Assembly (NCBI RefSeq): GCF_040412425.1
Contig: NC_089755.1
Span: 53,099,298 to 53,163,297 of the forward strand
DNA length: 64,000 nucleotides
DNA from: Macrobrachium rosenbergii
Taxonomy: Eukaryota > Arthropoda > Malacostraca > Decapoda > Palaemonidae
Direction of reading: 5' to 3'
This document shows positions 24,400 through 53,772 of the stretch, piece after piece. Under the pieces are notes generated by a model that saw only the letters and a program-made list of their open reading frames with translations, was not told the DNA's origin and ran no database searches. Position 1 is the first letter of the stretch; each line of letters starts with the position of its first letter. A program made the position numbers and the translations under genes.

Positions 24400-26778
24400 A
24401 TGGAAGAGGATCCGGAGAGAGCACTCAAAACACACTTCTTAGGATGCTGTACACGCAATGACCTCCAAGGTTATGGACTTATTACGCGTTCATGTGATTC
24501 ATCGCCGTTACAGGAACTTAGTGTCAACGATAGTCCCTATATTGTACTCTAATTGGTAGAGGACTGTATTTTTGCTGTATTAAGTAAAATCATCAAATAC
24601 TGATTGAAATTAACAGACTGTCAGCGAGATCAATATATTAAAATACCAGAAAAAACTATGACGAATAAGACCTGGATGCTGTAACATCTGCATGTTGTCA
24701 TAGGTTAAGCTGAGCTCTTGCCAGAATGGCCTAAAGGTATATTATAAAAAAAGATCATAATCATATCTCCTCAGAATAATTTTCTGGAATTAGAATTTGC
24801 AGTGAAAATTATATGTGTTATACTTAAATAACATCAGTAGCAGGGATAGCAGAGGAGTATACTTTCTATAAAACAACAGATATTACTCATGCTCCAGACT
24901 TCATTCTCAAAGCGGACTTTGCAATTGCTTATAGGCCTACAAAAGGAAATGTGGGCGGTGTCCGATTTCTGCACCCTTCTAAATGAATTACATAAAACGG
25001 ATGTCCGGAGACGTTTTCGTTTGTTCTGAGATTAATGCAACAAGAAGGCTTGAGAAATGTGCTTTACGCGGTGCGTTGATACCATTCATAATAAAAGAAC
25101 CGTTCGATAATTGCTAGCTTGTCTTGTGAAACACGGAAACTGTGATCAAATTTTTCTTTTGAAAGCAAAGGACGTCGGGGAAAAACGATGGCGGTTGCAT
25201 TAACATCGTTACCAGACGTGGGTCATCTCTCATTATTATTAGAACTGAGTTTTAATTCGGTGAAATCTCGTTTTATCGCGGAAAAAGAATGTAATTATAT
25301 AGATATCTGTATCCGACAGGACTTGTGAGGAGAAATGAGAACCCCACTGGATGTCAGTTATGAAGGTCTCATGGCGGTGTTGGCAATACTTTCGTGCTGG
25401 TTTTGTTTACATCCGTCAGTTGGGCTCAGTGGTGTACTGCTCGATGTCAGGTCGGGTTGACGTACTTTCTTTGCTGTGGCTTGAAGGAAGGCGTGGTGTA
25501 TTCGCGACCTGGGTAGGCATTGTCGACAACATTTTCAACTCGTATTGAGCCACCTGGGCTGGTTTTGTGCTTGAAATTGCAAGGCGATGGAAAATTTGGT
25601 GGAAAGTGGCAGCTGGAAGTTTCTTGCTAATGACAGGAAGTAGCCTAGATGATCATGGGTGAAGGCCTAGGAAGTTGTCGTAGAGTGAAGAAAATCCTTT
25701 GGATGAGTGTTTCCTGAAGGCGCCGAAGCAACTTGTGTTTTCTGTTTTACATTTAGGCCTTGTGAACGTTGGTTCGGGTATTTAACGATTAGAATAGGCC
25801 TACCCTGGGTCGAATGTAAGGTTAGGCGTACGGTTGATTGACCGAGACTTGGTATAGTGGAATGTTTAGGTTATGCCAGAATGCATCCTGTAGATCAGAA
25901 TTCTTCGTAAATAATTAAGAATACGAGGTAGTGGCGAGCTAGCTACGCCCAACCACCTGCTTTGACAGCCGTACTAGACGTAGGCCAGGCAAGTTTGCAC
26001 TGCCTGTTCCTCTAGTCTAGATCCTCCTTTAACTGGGCCCGAGCCTCCTGAGGTACTCAGGACACCAAGACTTTTTCCACAAAGCAATATTACATGTAAG
26101 GTATCATATCCAGAAAATCACAGTACTGTGTAGCCTGTAGGCTGTTCCATATTAATTCCAGTTCACAGTATCTCAAGGGACTATGCCAATATATAGGTTA
26201 GACATAAAGCACACTAGGATTAGCAAGAGCATCCATATGCCTTGGCATATTTCTTTTGCCTACCAAAAATATTGTCGCGGCGCATAGCCTGACTACACGA
26301 AGCTAGATTAATTTTATAGCCGTTGTGAAATCCAGCTGGTTCAGGCAGCTGAAGATTAACCTTATCCAGAAATGTTATGAAGCTAGAAGTTGACTACGAT
26401 AAGACAGGTAGTTTTTTCCTGTAAGATTTGTAAATCCTTGCCTAGGCTAGACTAGTTGAGGTACTGGGCTCCTCTTGGTTAGCTTTGACTCAAAGCATTC
26501 AGTTGCCTAAAGAAGACAATAGGGTACAGAGTGGTAATGACTTAAGAACCCATAGCCTGTGTTCCTAGTGGGTTCATTTTTTATACTAAGTACTTTGGCT
26601 ATATATTAAAATTAGGGGACTAGATTGGAAGTTGAATTCATATTATATATACTTTTGTACCAACTTTACCTTTGGAATACCATTTCAAATATAAGGCATA
26701 TAGAAACCTGGGAAAATTTGACTTATATATAGAAGAAGAAGAAGAAGACATATAATATATGTACATATATGTGTATAT

Positions 26779-26780
<2 letters not shown>
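24400..26780. other. Unassigned stretch upstream of ACK, possible 5' exon or promoter zone
   Basis: Non-repetitive, with CpG-containing sequence around 25,300-25,560. ACK needs a non-coding 5' exon upstream of 30,302 and this is a reasonable place for it, but no specific exon or promoter motif could be fixed. TAGGCCTA-type words are frequent from 25,620 onward, as they are at 59.7-60.4 kb. Confidence 0.3.
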
Positions 26781-26782
<2 letters not shown>

Positions 26783-26874
<92 letters not shown>

Positions 26875-26933
26875 TCTTTTAACATGCTTTTTCCCCCATT
26901 TTTGTATGGGGTATATATGTGTATATTTAGAAG

Positions 26934-26985
<52 letters not shown>

Positions 26986-27012
26986 TCTTTTATATATTTT
27001 CCCCCCCATTTT

Positions 27013-27052
<40 letters not shown>
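26783..27052. repeat. Three (TA)n tracts separated by two copies of a spacer
   Basis: (TA)n tracts at 26783-26872, 26937-26982 and 27017-27052. Both spacers start TCTTCTTTT and contain TTTTCCCCC(CC)CATTTTTGTAT, so the module of spacer plus (TA)n has been duplicated. Confidence 0.85.
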
Positions 27053-27055
<3 letters not shown>

Positions 27056-27814
27056 ATGTGTGTTTTTATATGTATATTTATAATAACCTCTGCAATGACA
27101 AGGTTCAGTTAGGAGAATATATAGCTGCATTTATTTCTAGTGGCATATGATCGTGAATTTTATATGTAAATATCACAGTTCAGTTAGTACTAGAGAATCA
27201 GGATGTCTCCAAATTGATCATCCTATGCATTATTATTATTGCAATTTTATATGGTAGCGTAACTAGACCAGACCACTAGGTTAAAAATCTTAACCATCAT
27301 TATATCTGGTAGTTCCTATACAGGAAGCTTCTTTGGAATTAGAAACAAATTCTTGGTAAGGAAGATGAGTCATGATTCAGTAAATGAGGGAATTCTGGGG
27401 CATGTATGAAAGGTAGATGAGTCATAATTCAGTGAAGAAATGAATACTAGCTATATGAGAGATATGGGCATTTTAAAGGCATAGTATAATTAAATATGAG
27501 CTGTTGAAAGAAGATGCATTCATCAACCATGGTAATAGTAGGCTGAAGATGGTTACAGTGAAGATAGGTGGTCACTAAAATGGACAGTAGTTAAATTGAC
27601 TGAAAAGATATAGAAGGAAAAGAATGTTAGACAGATGTTTTTTGGAGGAAGTCTGCTTCAGTTGAAGGGGCTTTGCTATTTTTAGGTGTACTGTACATGC
27701 TTTGTTGGATTTTGAGTCTTATTATAGTACACTGTCACTTCACCAGATCTAGGGAGCCCTATTAATCAGAAAGGCAAGGTACAAGACCTGCTATGTTGCA
27801 TGGGCTAGAAAATG

Positions 27815-28140
27815 GGCAAAAGACATTAGATATGACAGAAAGGAGGCTGCTTAGGTGGATGAGTGGATATCATGATAAATGAATAAGTCAGGGGATCAGC
27901 AAAAGTCATTGAAGTGTCAAAGAAAGAAAACCCAAGATTCAAAATTGAGATGGTTTTGGCATCTGGTGAGACACGGAGATGATGAGTGATGTGTTGCAGG
28001 AGACAGCAAGGAAATGGAAGTGCTAGGGAACGAAGGAGAGAGGGCTTAATAGAAGATGAAGAGACTGCATTTAAGAAGAAATGAGAGACAAAGAGGGGAC
28101 GCAAGATAGAAACATCTGGAAGAGGCTTATTAAAAATAGT
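27815..28140 (+). mobile_element. 3' fragment of an RTE-like reverse transcriptase ORF
   Basis: The + strand reads, with a few stops and shifts, TERRLLRWMSG, then KLRWFWHLVRHGDDE, EMEVLGNEGERA and GDARDRNIWKRLI. This is the usual order at the C-terminus of RTE-type reverse transcriptases (RLRWFGHVxRRDD, MEVxGxRxRGRPK, QDRxxWRRLI). Only the 3' part is recognisable. A (TA)n tract starts about 80 bases downstream at 28219. Whether 27.2-27.8 kb belongs to the same copy is unclear. Confidence 0.7.
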
Positions 28141-28217
28141 AACTCTATCCAGGGATTAAGTGAGAAGTCGGTTCACTGGATCATGGAGCTTTGTTGAAAG
28201 TTTCACAAAGGTCTTTA

Positions 28218-28218
<1 letters not shown>

Positions 28219-28262
<44 letters not shown>
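28219..28262. repeat. (TA)n microsatellite, last long one in the window
   Basis: About 21 TA units. From here to 64,000 no di- or trinucleotide tract of this length occurs. Confidence 0.9.
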
Positions 28263-28263
<1 letters not shown>

Positions 28264-30301
28264 GGAGGAGGAGCATCGGTCTTAGACACAAACACCCTCA
28301 TTTGTCTGGGATTTGGAATCAGTATCTTTATAGAGTTTATTATGGAAAGATGCATTCTCTCTCAGAAGGTTTCAATTTATCTGAGCCCATATGCACTTCA
28401 AATATTGGATTATTGCCATCATTGTTGCAACCATGAGAATGTGCTATAAGCTAATAGTAACAAGAGGACTGAAGATGGTAAAATGTTCAAGAAGATTTCT
28501 TGAAAGACATTACGTGTTAACTAAGTGAGGATTTGACAGGTACAGGAATTTTGAATGCACTTTATCATTAATGCCTTTACACATACTGTATATGTATGTG
28601 ACAAGTAATTGTATGGTGAGTATGGGACAAGTAAATATGTGGAACCTTTAGGGTAGCTTTGAAGGGACAGAGCTAGATAAAGGCAGTTGTTTATGGTTTT
28701 AAGACAATAAGATATATATAGCATGTCTAAACCAATAGGCTTGTGTAGTAAGCATTGTGCCAGCGATAGATAATTCAAGCAGTGGAAATCTACAGTTTTA
28801 TGTTAGAATGAACTGTACTTACTTTTTAATAGTCTCTGTTATTGTTAGTCTGTTTATGGAGGCTGTGAGTTGTTTTTAAATATTAACAAATTTTTGTTTG
28901 TGAATGGGTCAAGTTTCAGATCAACTGAGGTGATATGATCTGGAATAATCACTCCATGTAGACTTTTGATTGTCATTTTTGTGGGTAGTTGACTTAAAAC
29001 ATACCATTCTTTTTTTCCTGGTTGGTTTTTAGTATTAATTGTTGATCCTACTTGTACAATGGCAGATTGACTTTTTGGAGTAGCTGAGAGTTCATACTTC
29101 CTGACATGCAGGGTTGTTGACAATAGCAAAAGTGTTGATAAGAGGCTGCAGCCACAATGAAGAGTTTTGTACAGTATTAGGTGGCAGGGTTTTGGAGCAT
29201 AAATTAACAAGCAATTTTTAGTGATGACAGACTCGTTTTGGCATCATTTGCAACAGTATCAATTGAGATGAATAATGTTGGAACAGTTGGCTTTTGTAAT
29301 GTTACATGATGTGATAGTCAAGATCAGTTAGATAATGATGTCAAGACAGTGATGGCACATAGATAATGGTTAATGATAGTTAGTCATGGATGATAGGGCA
29401 TCTGAGATAGCACAATGAGTAATTAACTATTATTAGTTGTCTTTAATGAAACCAGATAATCAGTTAAGCAGTACAGGCTGCAGATTAACAATAGCTGATT
29501 GATTAATAACTTGAAGACTGGATATAAACAATAATTTATTGACAAGAGAGTGTATATCTTCAGGCACCTACTGATGACAAGTTGATTATCCAACCACACA
29601 TCCCAACTTGGAGTATGATGTTAATCAGGATGAAGCAAGACTTGGCATTTCTGTAGCATCTTAATGAGTAATAAAGCTAATTTTGAGAATGTAAACAGTG
29701 TTCAGGACATTGAATGATGAGGTACTGTAAGATACTACAGAAACAGATGATGGTGGAAATAAACTATTTAGTCAAGGAGAAATTGCCAGCAATTCATCAG
29801 TGGTATAAGGCAGGTGACAAAAGTGGACATCCCATGTAATTGGTCAATTATTTGACGGAGTGAGTAAATTCTGTACAGTACTGAGGCAAATACACCTTTC
29901 TTTATTTATGTAGTAGATGACTGTTATCACTTTTGTCTGTTGCTGTAAGGATTTAGTAGATCCTTAAAATCTGTGAAATATCTCAGTATTGGCAACCTTT
30001 TATAAGGCAAACAGCTTCAGAAAAACTGGGATTTGAAATTTTGTAAAGAAGACAGAAAGTCTTATAGCAATTTCCATATTTTATAGCTTACCAGCCATTG
30101 CTTTTCTTGCTTCTCTCTTCTCTCTGTCTAGGATAAAATTTACTCTAAGGAACTGGGAGTTCATCAGATACATAATTAGTTTTACCTGGTTGCAGGTGAT
30201 TTTGAAAATATGAGTATTAAAATACAGGGTATTGACTGTTAGATAACTAGCTATCATGTCATTTTAAATAAAATGTTAAGTAAATATTACTATATTTCCA
30301 G
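28263..30301 (+). other. Probable 5' intron of ACK
   Basis: AT-rich, no coding signal, ending in the acceptor at 30300-30301. The open frame on the minus strand at 28854-29210 has no recognisable motif. Confidence 0.4.
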
Positions 30302-30313
30302 GTTTGTAGACAA

Positions 30314-30318
30314 ATGTA

Positions 30319-30321
<3 letters not shown>
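30314..30321 (+). promoter_or_regulatory. AUG-stop element (minimal uORF) overlapping the ACK start codon
   Basis: The sequence ATGTAATGG holds an ATG immediately followed by TAA (30314-30319). The last A of that stop is the first base of the ACK ATG (30319-30321). The upstream ATG has C at -3 (weak context) and the main one has G at -3 and G at +4 (better context). Leaky scanning or termination-reinitiation at TAATG is therefore plausible. The sequence arrangement is certain; the regulatory effect is inferred. Confidence 0.5.
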
Positions 30322-47735
<17,414 letters not shown>

Positions 47736-49842
47736 ACAGTGAGTGGGTGGTATACTTGATGACAGAGTGGACTGGTTGCTAATCTTGTTTTGTGACTTTT
47801 GGAAAATTCATACAGTATGGTATGGTAGGAAATTCCTGAAGCACTTTTACTAACCTCTATTTCTAAGGACATACGTATCTTCTCTTGATGCAGTACGGTA
47901 ACTATTCGAAACCTACTTCATATGTTTAAACCTATAGTTTCTTTCATTAGGTAAGTTATTCTAGATCTAATGTGACCTTTAAGAATAGAGATCAGCTATA
48001 GTAATTCCACACTTTCAGATAAAAGATTCTTTAATCCCATTGCTATTGAGACTAGCCTCTTTTGTTATATGGATTTCCCAAATACAATTTTTAAGTGGTT
48101 ATTCAAAAGTAATGGCGATTTTTATTTTCCAATATTCTAGAGAAAGCATAATGCCATAACTTTACCCCTTTTCTAGAAAAACTGGGTTTTGTTAGAATAC
48201 TGTACAATACCTTTGCTATCTTTTTTTAACATACTGTACTGTAAATTTTTGCAGATCTATTTTTGTACAATATTAATTTGAATTGCTGTATGTAGCTTTA
48301 AAATCTTGATTTGCTTTATGTGCAGATGGATGTGCAGCTGAAATACTGAAACTAAAAGCTTTATTTTCAGAACTACTGTATTATTAGTTTACCCTTTTAA
48401 AGGTTTCACTGTGTAGGCAGATTGCAACCGTAGATACTGGGTTCTGTGATTTTTCAACTTGTTTTTTATGATTTGTTAGACAATTTTACATTTAAGAATT
48501 TCTTATTTATTTAAGTACTGTATTTGTTTCTCTTTTTGGCACTGGTATCTGTCGATCTGTTGCTATGTTACTAGTATTAGCTTGTTGAGATATGTTCATA
48601 TTTCCTTGAAGATGTAAAAATCTGAATACATTGTTTAGTAATGCAATTTTTAAGGTTGCAGTGCAGTTGGTCTTATCCATGTGGGTGTTTTCCTGAATCA
48701 CAAAGTTAAAGACAGAATGGCAAATATTGGTTTGATTGTACTGAACAATTTTTTTCTAGTGTATGTGTAACCAGATGTTTATTTTTTTTTTTTTTTCTGT
48801 TATGCCCCATTATATATGGTTGTGAAATTTTTGTACAAGATAGGAATATGTTGCAATATGGTATTTTGTAATAGTTTTCTTAGGTAAAGCCATAGCATTC
48901 AAATAACATTAAAAATATCTTATTTTCTTGAACCAGCCTAAAATATTTAGGGTATAGGTTTATTATGCCATTATTTTTAAGTTTTTTTTTTTTGTCAAAA
49001 AATGTTTCTTCAGCAAAATATCAAGGTTAGCAGTTGTTTGCTTTGAAATTGGCACAGTCCTCAGGAAGTATAATGTTCAAACTTTAATCTGAACATGACA
49101 ATTATTGATCAGTGATTTCGTGAAGCTTTCAGATGCTGTTGTGCAGTTTCAAGTGGAATATTGCTTAATTGCAGTCTCATTGTGGAAATGCTTAGAAGGC
49201 AACTTGATAATACCATAGGAAGTTTAGTTAGTCTCTTAGCCATCAATTTCGAGAGGCACCTCAGCTACGTTGTTACTGTTGAGGTCACAAGCAAAAAATC
49301 TCCGATTTATGTTACAACCCTCATTGGGCTACATTTGTTTTCCTCCCATGTGTTTGTAAGCTTTAATTAAGTGCACCAGCATTCAAGAAATAACAAGGGC
49401 ATTTATTTCCTGCTTGGTGTTTAGCTAATCACCCCAAAATCTTTACTCCATATTAGTAAGTCATAGATTAGTTGATATGGCAACTTAAATATTGTGAGTT
49501 TGTATAAAAAAAAAAAAAGTTTATGAACAGATACTCTGCAAAAAAGTAATTTTCTATATTCAAGCTAAATGTTAAAGAAAAAGTTTCAGGACAGTAATGT
49601 CCTCTAGAGGGGAAATAAACTTGCAAAACCAACCTGCTAGAAGTTATATAACAATATTTGTGTAACAAGTTTTGGAGAAAGCTGAATGTTTTTGCCATGT
49701 GAGCCACTAGTAGCCTGTGGTCATTGCTGTCAAGGGTTTGAGCCCTTAGTTGGTCTAAAATTAGACTTGCATCATGAAACACATTCTCATTATTGGCATA
49801 AAATTGATAAATATAAAGATAGGTACAGTACAGTACCTATAG

Positions 49843-49915
49843 CCCCTTCGGGCCAGTCTTAGGAGAACTGTTAATCAGCTCAGTGGTCTGGTTAAACTAA
49901 GGTATACTTAACTTG
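49843..49915 (+). mobile_element. Isolated SINE 3' domain downstream of ACK
   Basis: About 73 bases match the tail of the SINE at 9435-9505 (CCTTCGGGCCAGTCTTAGGA, then GTTAATCAGCTCAGTGGTCT and AACTAAGGTATACTTAACTT). The tRNA-like head and body are absent. A very short relic (GTGATCTGGTTAAACTA) also lies near 56017-56033. Confidence 0.75.
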
Positions 49916-51368
49916 GAAATTACAGACATAGAGGAACACAGATGAACTTTCAGAATCAAAGAGTGAAGTAAATGAAGGACAGACCAAAATAATTCTCATT
50001 CATTCTTTCTGATTTTTAAGAATTTATTTGTTAGGGTACTGAGGGTATATATCAAGATGTCTGCCATATACATGAGAAACAGTAGGCATCGTACCTTTCA
50101 GCAGGTATCCAGTACCGGTATTTGAAAACAAAATATTGGTTGAGTATCTTTCTTAAAAAGTTGTCTACCCTTTACATTCAATTATATAACATCTGACTGT
50201 CTTGGCAGGTCTTCATTATTTTCCCAGGGTGTTGGTCAGTATCAAATTTAAAAATATCCCATTTCTTAACTTGTGGACCTATGTGGTCTTTTTTTTTTTT
50301 TAATTTCATTTTTTACATAACAGGCAAGTTTTCATATATTGGTCTGTAATTGCCTGAGTTTATCAAGTTGCTGAAGCTGCACATTTCATTTTAAATAACT
50401 TGGAAACAAAATTCTGTATATTTTCTGGCCATCATTAAAAGCATTTAGTTTTTCATTATGCTATATTCAGCAGAATTTGTCAGTATTACAAAGAAAATGT
50501 TAAAAAATTACTCGCCAAACATTGGTGGTTATTTGGATGTATAAATAGTATTAAATATTGATGAGTATTTTAGACAGAACAGTGATTTTCAAATTGTAAC
50601 TGTAACTGAAAGATGAAAATTAGATTGTTTAGAAGGTAGAAATATCCTGATTATGATTTAGATGTAAGATTTGTTCAGCCATTGTTGAGGTGTTGATATA
50701 GGATTGCCTTACTGTCACAAGTTGATGGAGGCTATATGACTATGGGTAAATAACTAGCAATCTCATGTACAGATTTGATAATGAATCTCAAGGAGGATTT
50801 TTGCAAATACTCATGTAACTATGTACTGTATACTGCATTGTTCTAATCCTAAAACATTTCATGTGCCTCTTTAAATAACCCAGACTTCTTTAGGTGCTTG
50901 TTATCTGTTGGTGTACCAATACAATGATCTTTACAGTCAGTGAGAATCTTGTGTGTTTGTCCTTGAAGTGAAGAATTGATTATGCAAATCACTTCTACTG
51001 AAATTTTTGATGGAATGGATATTATTGTATATTTGTCAGGTGTTAAGTAAATTTAATTTTACAGCTTTTTACATATGTAAATTTATATTAATTAAAAGAA
51101 CATGTGGATAGTCACCTTAGTTTTCTGGGCAGCTTGATTACTGGTTTACTTAATCCGTCTGAAGTTACATGAAAAATAATTCACAATCTGTAATGTGTTG
51201 ACATATGCTTTAGAACATATGAAGATTGATTTCTTGCTGCAATTCTTGTTTCCTTTTATAAACACAAAGTTTTTATGATACAGCAACATTGGTCAAATGT
51301 CTGCCATCTGGTGGACAGGTATTTCCTCTTTATTCAGTTTAAATTAATGATGGTTTGGCACTAAATTG

Positions 51369-51448
51369 TAGTCTTGTAATAGCAAGAATAATTATACTGG
51401 AAATTATTGTAGTCTTGTAATAGCAAGAATAATTATACTGGAAATTAT
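51369..51448 (+). repeat. 40-bp tandem duplication downstream of ACK
   Basis: Two identical copies beginning GTAGTCTTGTAATAGCAAGA. Confidence 0.9.
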
Positions 51449-53316
51449 TGTAAAGTCAAAATTTTCTACTTCCTGGACATCAGTGAAAGTGATGAGTGAC
51501 AGCAGTCTTGGAAATGTAAGAATTTGTAAGTACTGTATCTCATTTTCCACCTTTTTATAATTTGCAGGCTTTGAAAGTGTCCTACTTTTATATAAGATTT
51601 ACATGGACTAAAAATATTTTATGGAAGTTCTGCCTTTCGTAAGAATTCTAACATTGGACACTGTTAGAAATACAAGATAATGGTGAAAGAGCCTATAATT
51701 ATTTATCTGGTAAACTACTTATGCATTTCTTCGAAGAGCAGTGGAAATGGAACACTGAAGCATCATATTAATAGTTTTTTACACTTATTTTTATCACATT
51801 ATTAACTTTTCATGATGAAAACATTTCAGGTTGAAGATTTTCAAAGAATAAAAATGCATTGCAGCTACGGTTTATGTACTTTATTTCTATTCATATAGTA
51901 TATGTGATTTAAAGTAGCTCAGCTTAATTTCTTTACTCTTTGTTCATTAGCAGGATAATAGCCAAGATAATTTTATCATTTGTGTTCGTTTACCAGAATG
52001 TGGATTTACAAATAATCATACAGTTTGGTTCTTATGTATAAGAAATATAGAAATTGAAAATGAATAACTTACCTCTATTTCAGTTTCATGTTCCTGGCGA
52101 TGAAACTTACTGGCACTTGAGATACCACAATTCTTTCTTAAAAGAGGTAGACAGTATTAAGGTTGAAACAGGTTGACAGTATCAAGGTTTTGAGTTAAAA
52201 GTATTCATAATGATACTTCATTCTACATGGAAAATCCTTCAAAAAGATATACTTTCACCACGGTGAAGTTTAGATTTGGGTTGCAGCAGCTTAATTTGAA
52301 AAATGGTGTATTTATCACTGCTCTATACCTAAAAACTAAATGCCAATGTATGCAACATCCATGAAAAGCTGAGACCATAACATACTTAAATTCTTGGCTG
52401 GCTGGTCACAAAGTACATTCATTAATAAATGTTATCCTTATGTCCATCTTTTTCCAAGTGTGCACAAACTTACATAACATGAAGATCTTGAATAATATGC
52501 TAACTGTTTCACTGTTGTTGAGTTGTTGGAGGTGTATTGTTACACCTGAGTATAAAAGATGTTTAATGTATAATGCTCCCTACTAGCATTTTGGGATTAA
52601 CACTGACTAACAAAAGTTTATAATACACACACTCCTTTATTACCAGCAGGTGGCTTACATCTGAGTAGTCATAATAACAATTCATTCTAGAAACTTCTGA
52701 TAGTTCTGTAAACATAAATGTTGAACAGTGTTCACATAGATGTTATGACTGTGAATAAATGTTACATGAATACAAGGATACATTATGCAATGTGACCAAT
52801 TAACAGTTGTAATCTAGAAGGGTAACCCGTGTAAAATTAATTTGGTATAAGCACAACCCAATGCTTTCCTGATTACTTCAATATCAGTAATAAGCAATAT
52901 TTTAAGAGGTTTAAACTGTTATGCAGTATGTTAAATGATTTAGAATCCTGTAATAATATGTTAATAAAACTATCCAAAGATATTCTTATATGAAATATGC
53001 ATACACAGTGTATTTCTGCAATTTGTCTGTCCAGAAAATTTAGGAAAATGGAATTTATACTTTTTATCCACTACTTTCACTGATGATGCTGTTTCATTAA
53101 AAAAAAAAAAATACATGCCTTACATTGTACATATGTACCAACTACTTGCCATGTGAAGAATGTATTAGATATTGCTCCCTAGAATTATTGTATGAATAAT
53201 CTTCACAGTTTGTGATATGAGATTATTTTTTTAAAAGCCATAAGTAAGATCAGCACTGTATGTTACAACTACATCTGTTGTTATCAGTACCACACATATT
53301 GTATAAAAGTAAAATA

Positions 53317-53322
53317 TTTATT
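53317..53322 (-). terminator. Candidate polyadenylation signal for the minus-strand gene
   Basis: TTTATT on the + strand reads AATAAA on the minus strand, about 450 bases beyond the longer open frame's stop at 53773. Such hexamers are common in AT-rich DNA, so this is a candidate only. Confidence 0.25.
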
Positions 53323-53772
53323 TGAAAAGTTGATTATCATTATTCCTTTAACTTTTTAGTTTTATTTTTTTTATGCTGAAAGTATAGCTGTGTTTGAGCA
53401 CTGAATAATAATGGCACTTTCAAATTTTTAAAATAATGTTCAGCAGTAAATTGGTCAGCTCTCTAAGATGCTGCAATGAAGTCTACATCCTACAGAATCA
53501 GTTTTTAACCACTACTGAGAAGAACCTGGCTGATGTATTGCAGGATGTAAATGTATACTTTTACTCTGAAGCCACAGAAGCTTTTAAACTATTCGGTCAG
53601 GTATGTTAAGTATTACCCAATAAAACAGTAAAAAATTCAATGACAGTAATGCAAGATTTTGCTTTTGATACATTAATAAGTCAACACATTTCTTGAAATA
53701 TTATAAATAAAACTCGACAATGTACCCCAGTTTCATAAATTTCTTAAAGAAACCTACAAGTGGCTCTATGTT

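Larger units (their letters stand above)
47736..53300 (+). other. ACK 3' UTR and convergent intergenic region, end not resolved
   Basis: No coding sequence is seen after the TGA at 47735. The region is AT-rich, free of long microsatellites, and holds several AATAAA hexamers (for example 51847-51852 and 52754-52759); I cannot tell which is used. It contains one isolated SINE 3' domain (49843-49915) and a 40-bp tandem duplication (51369-51448). The next gene is transcribed from the opposite strand, so the two 3' ends face each other. Confidence 0.5.
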
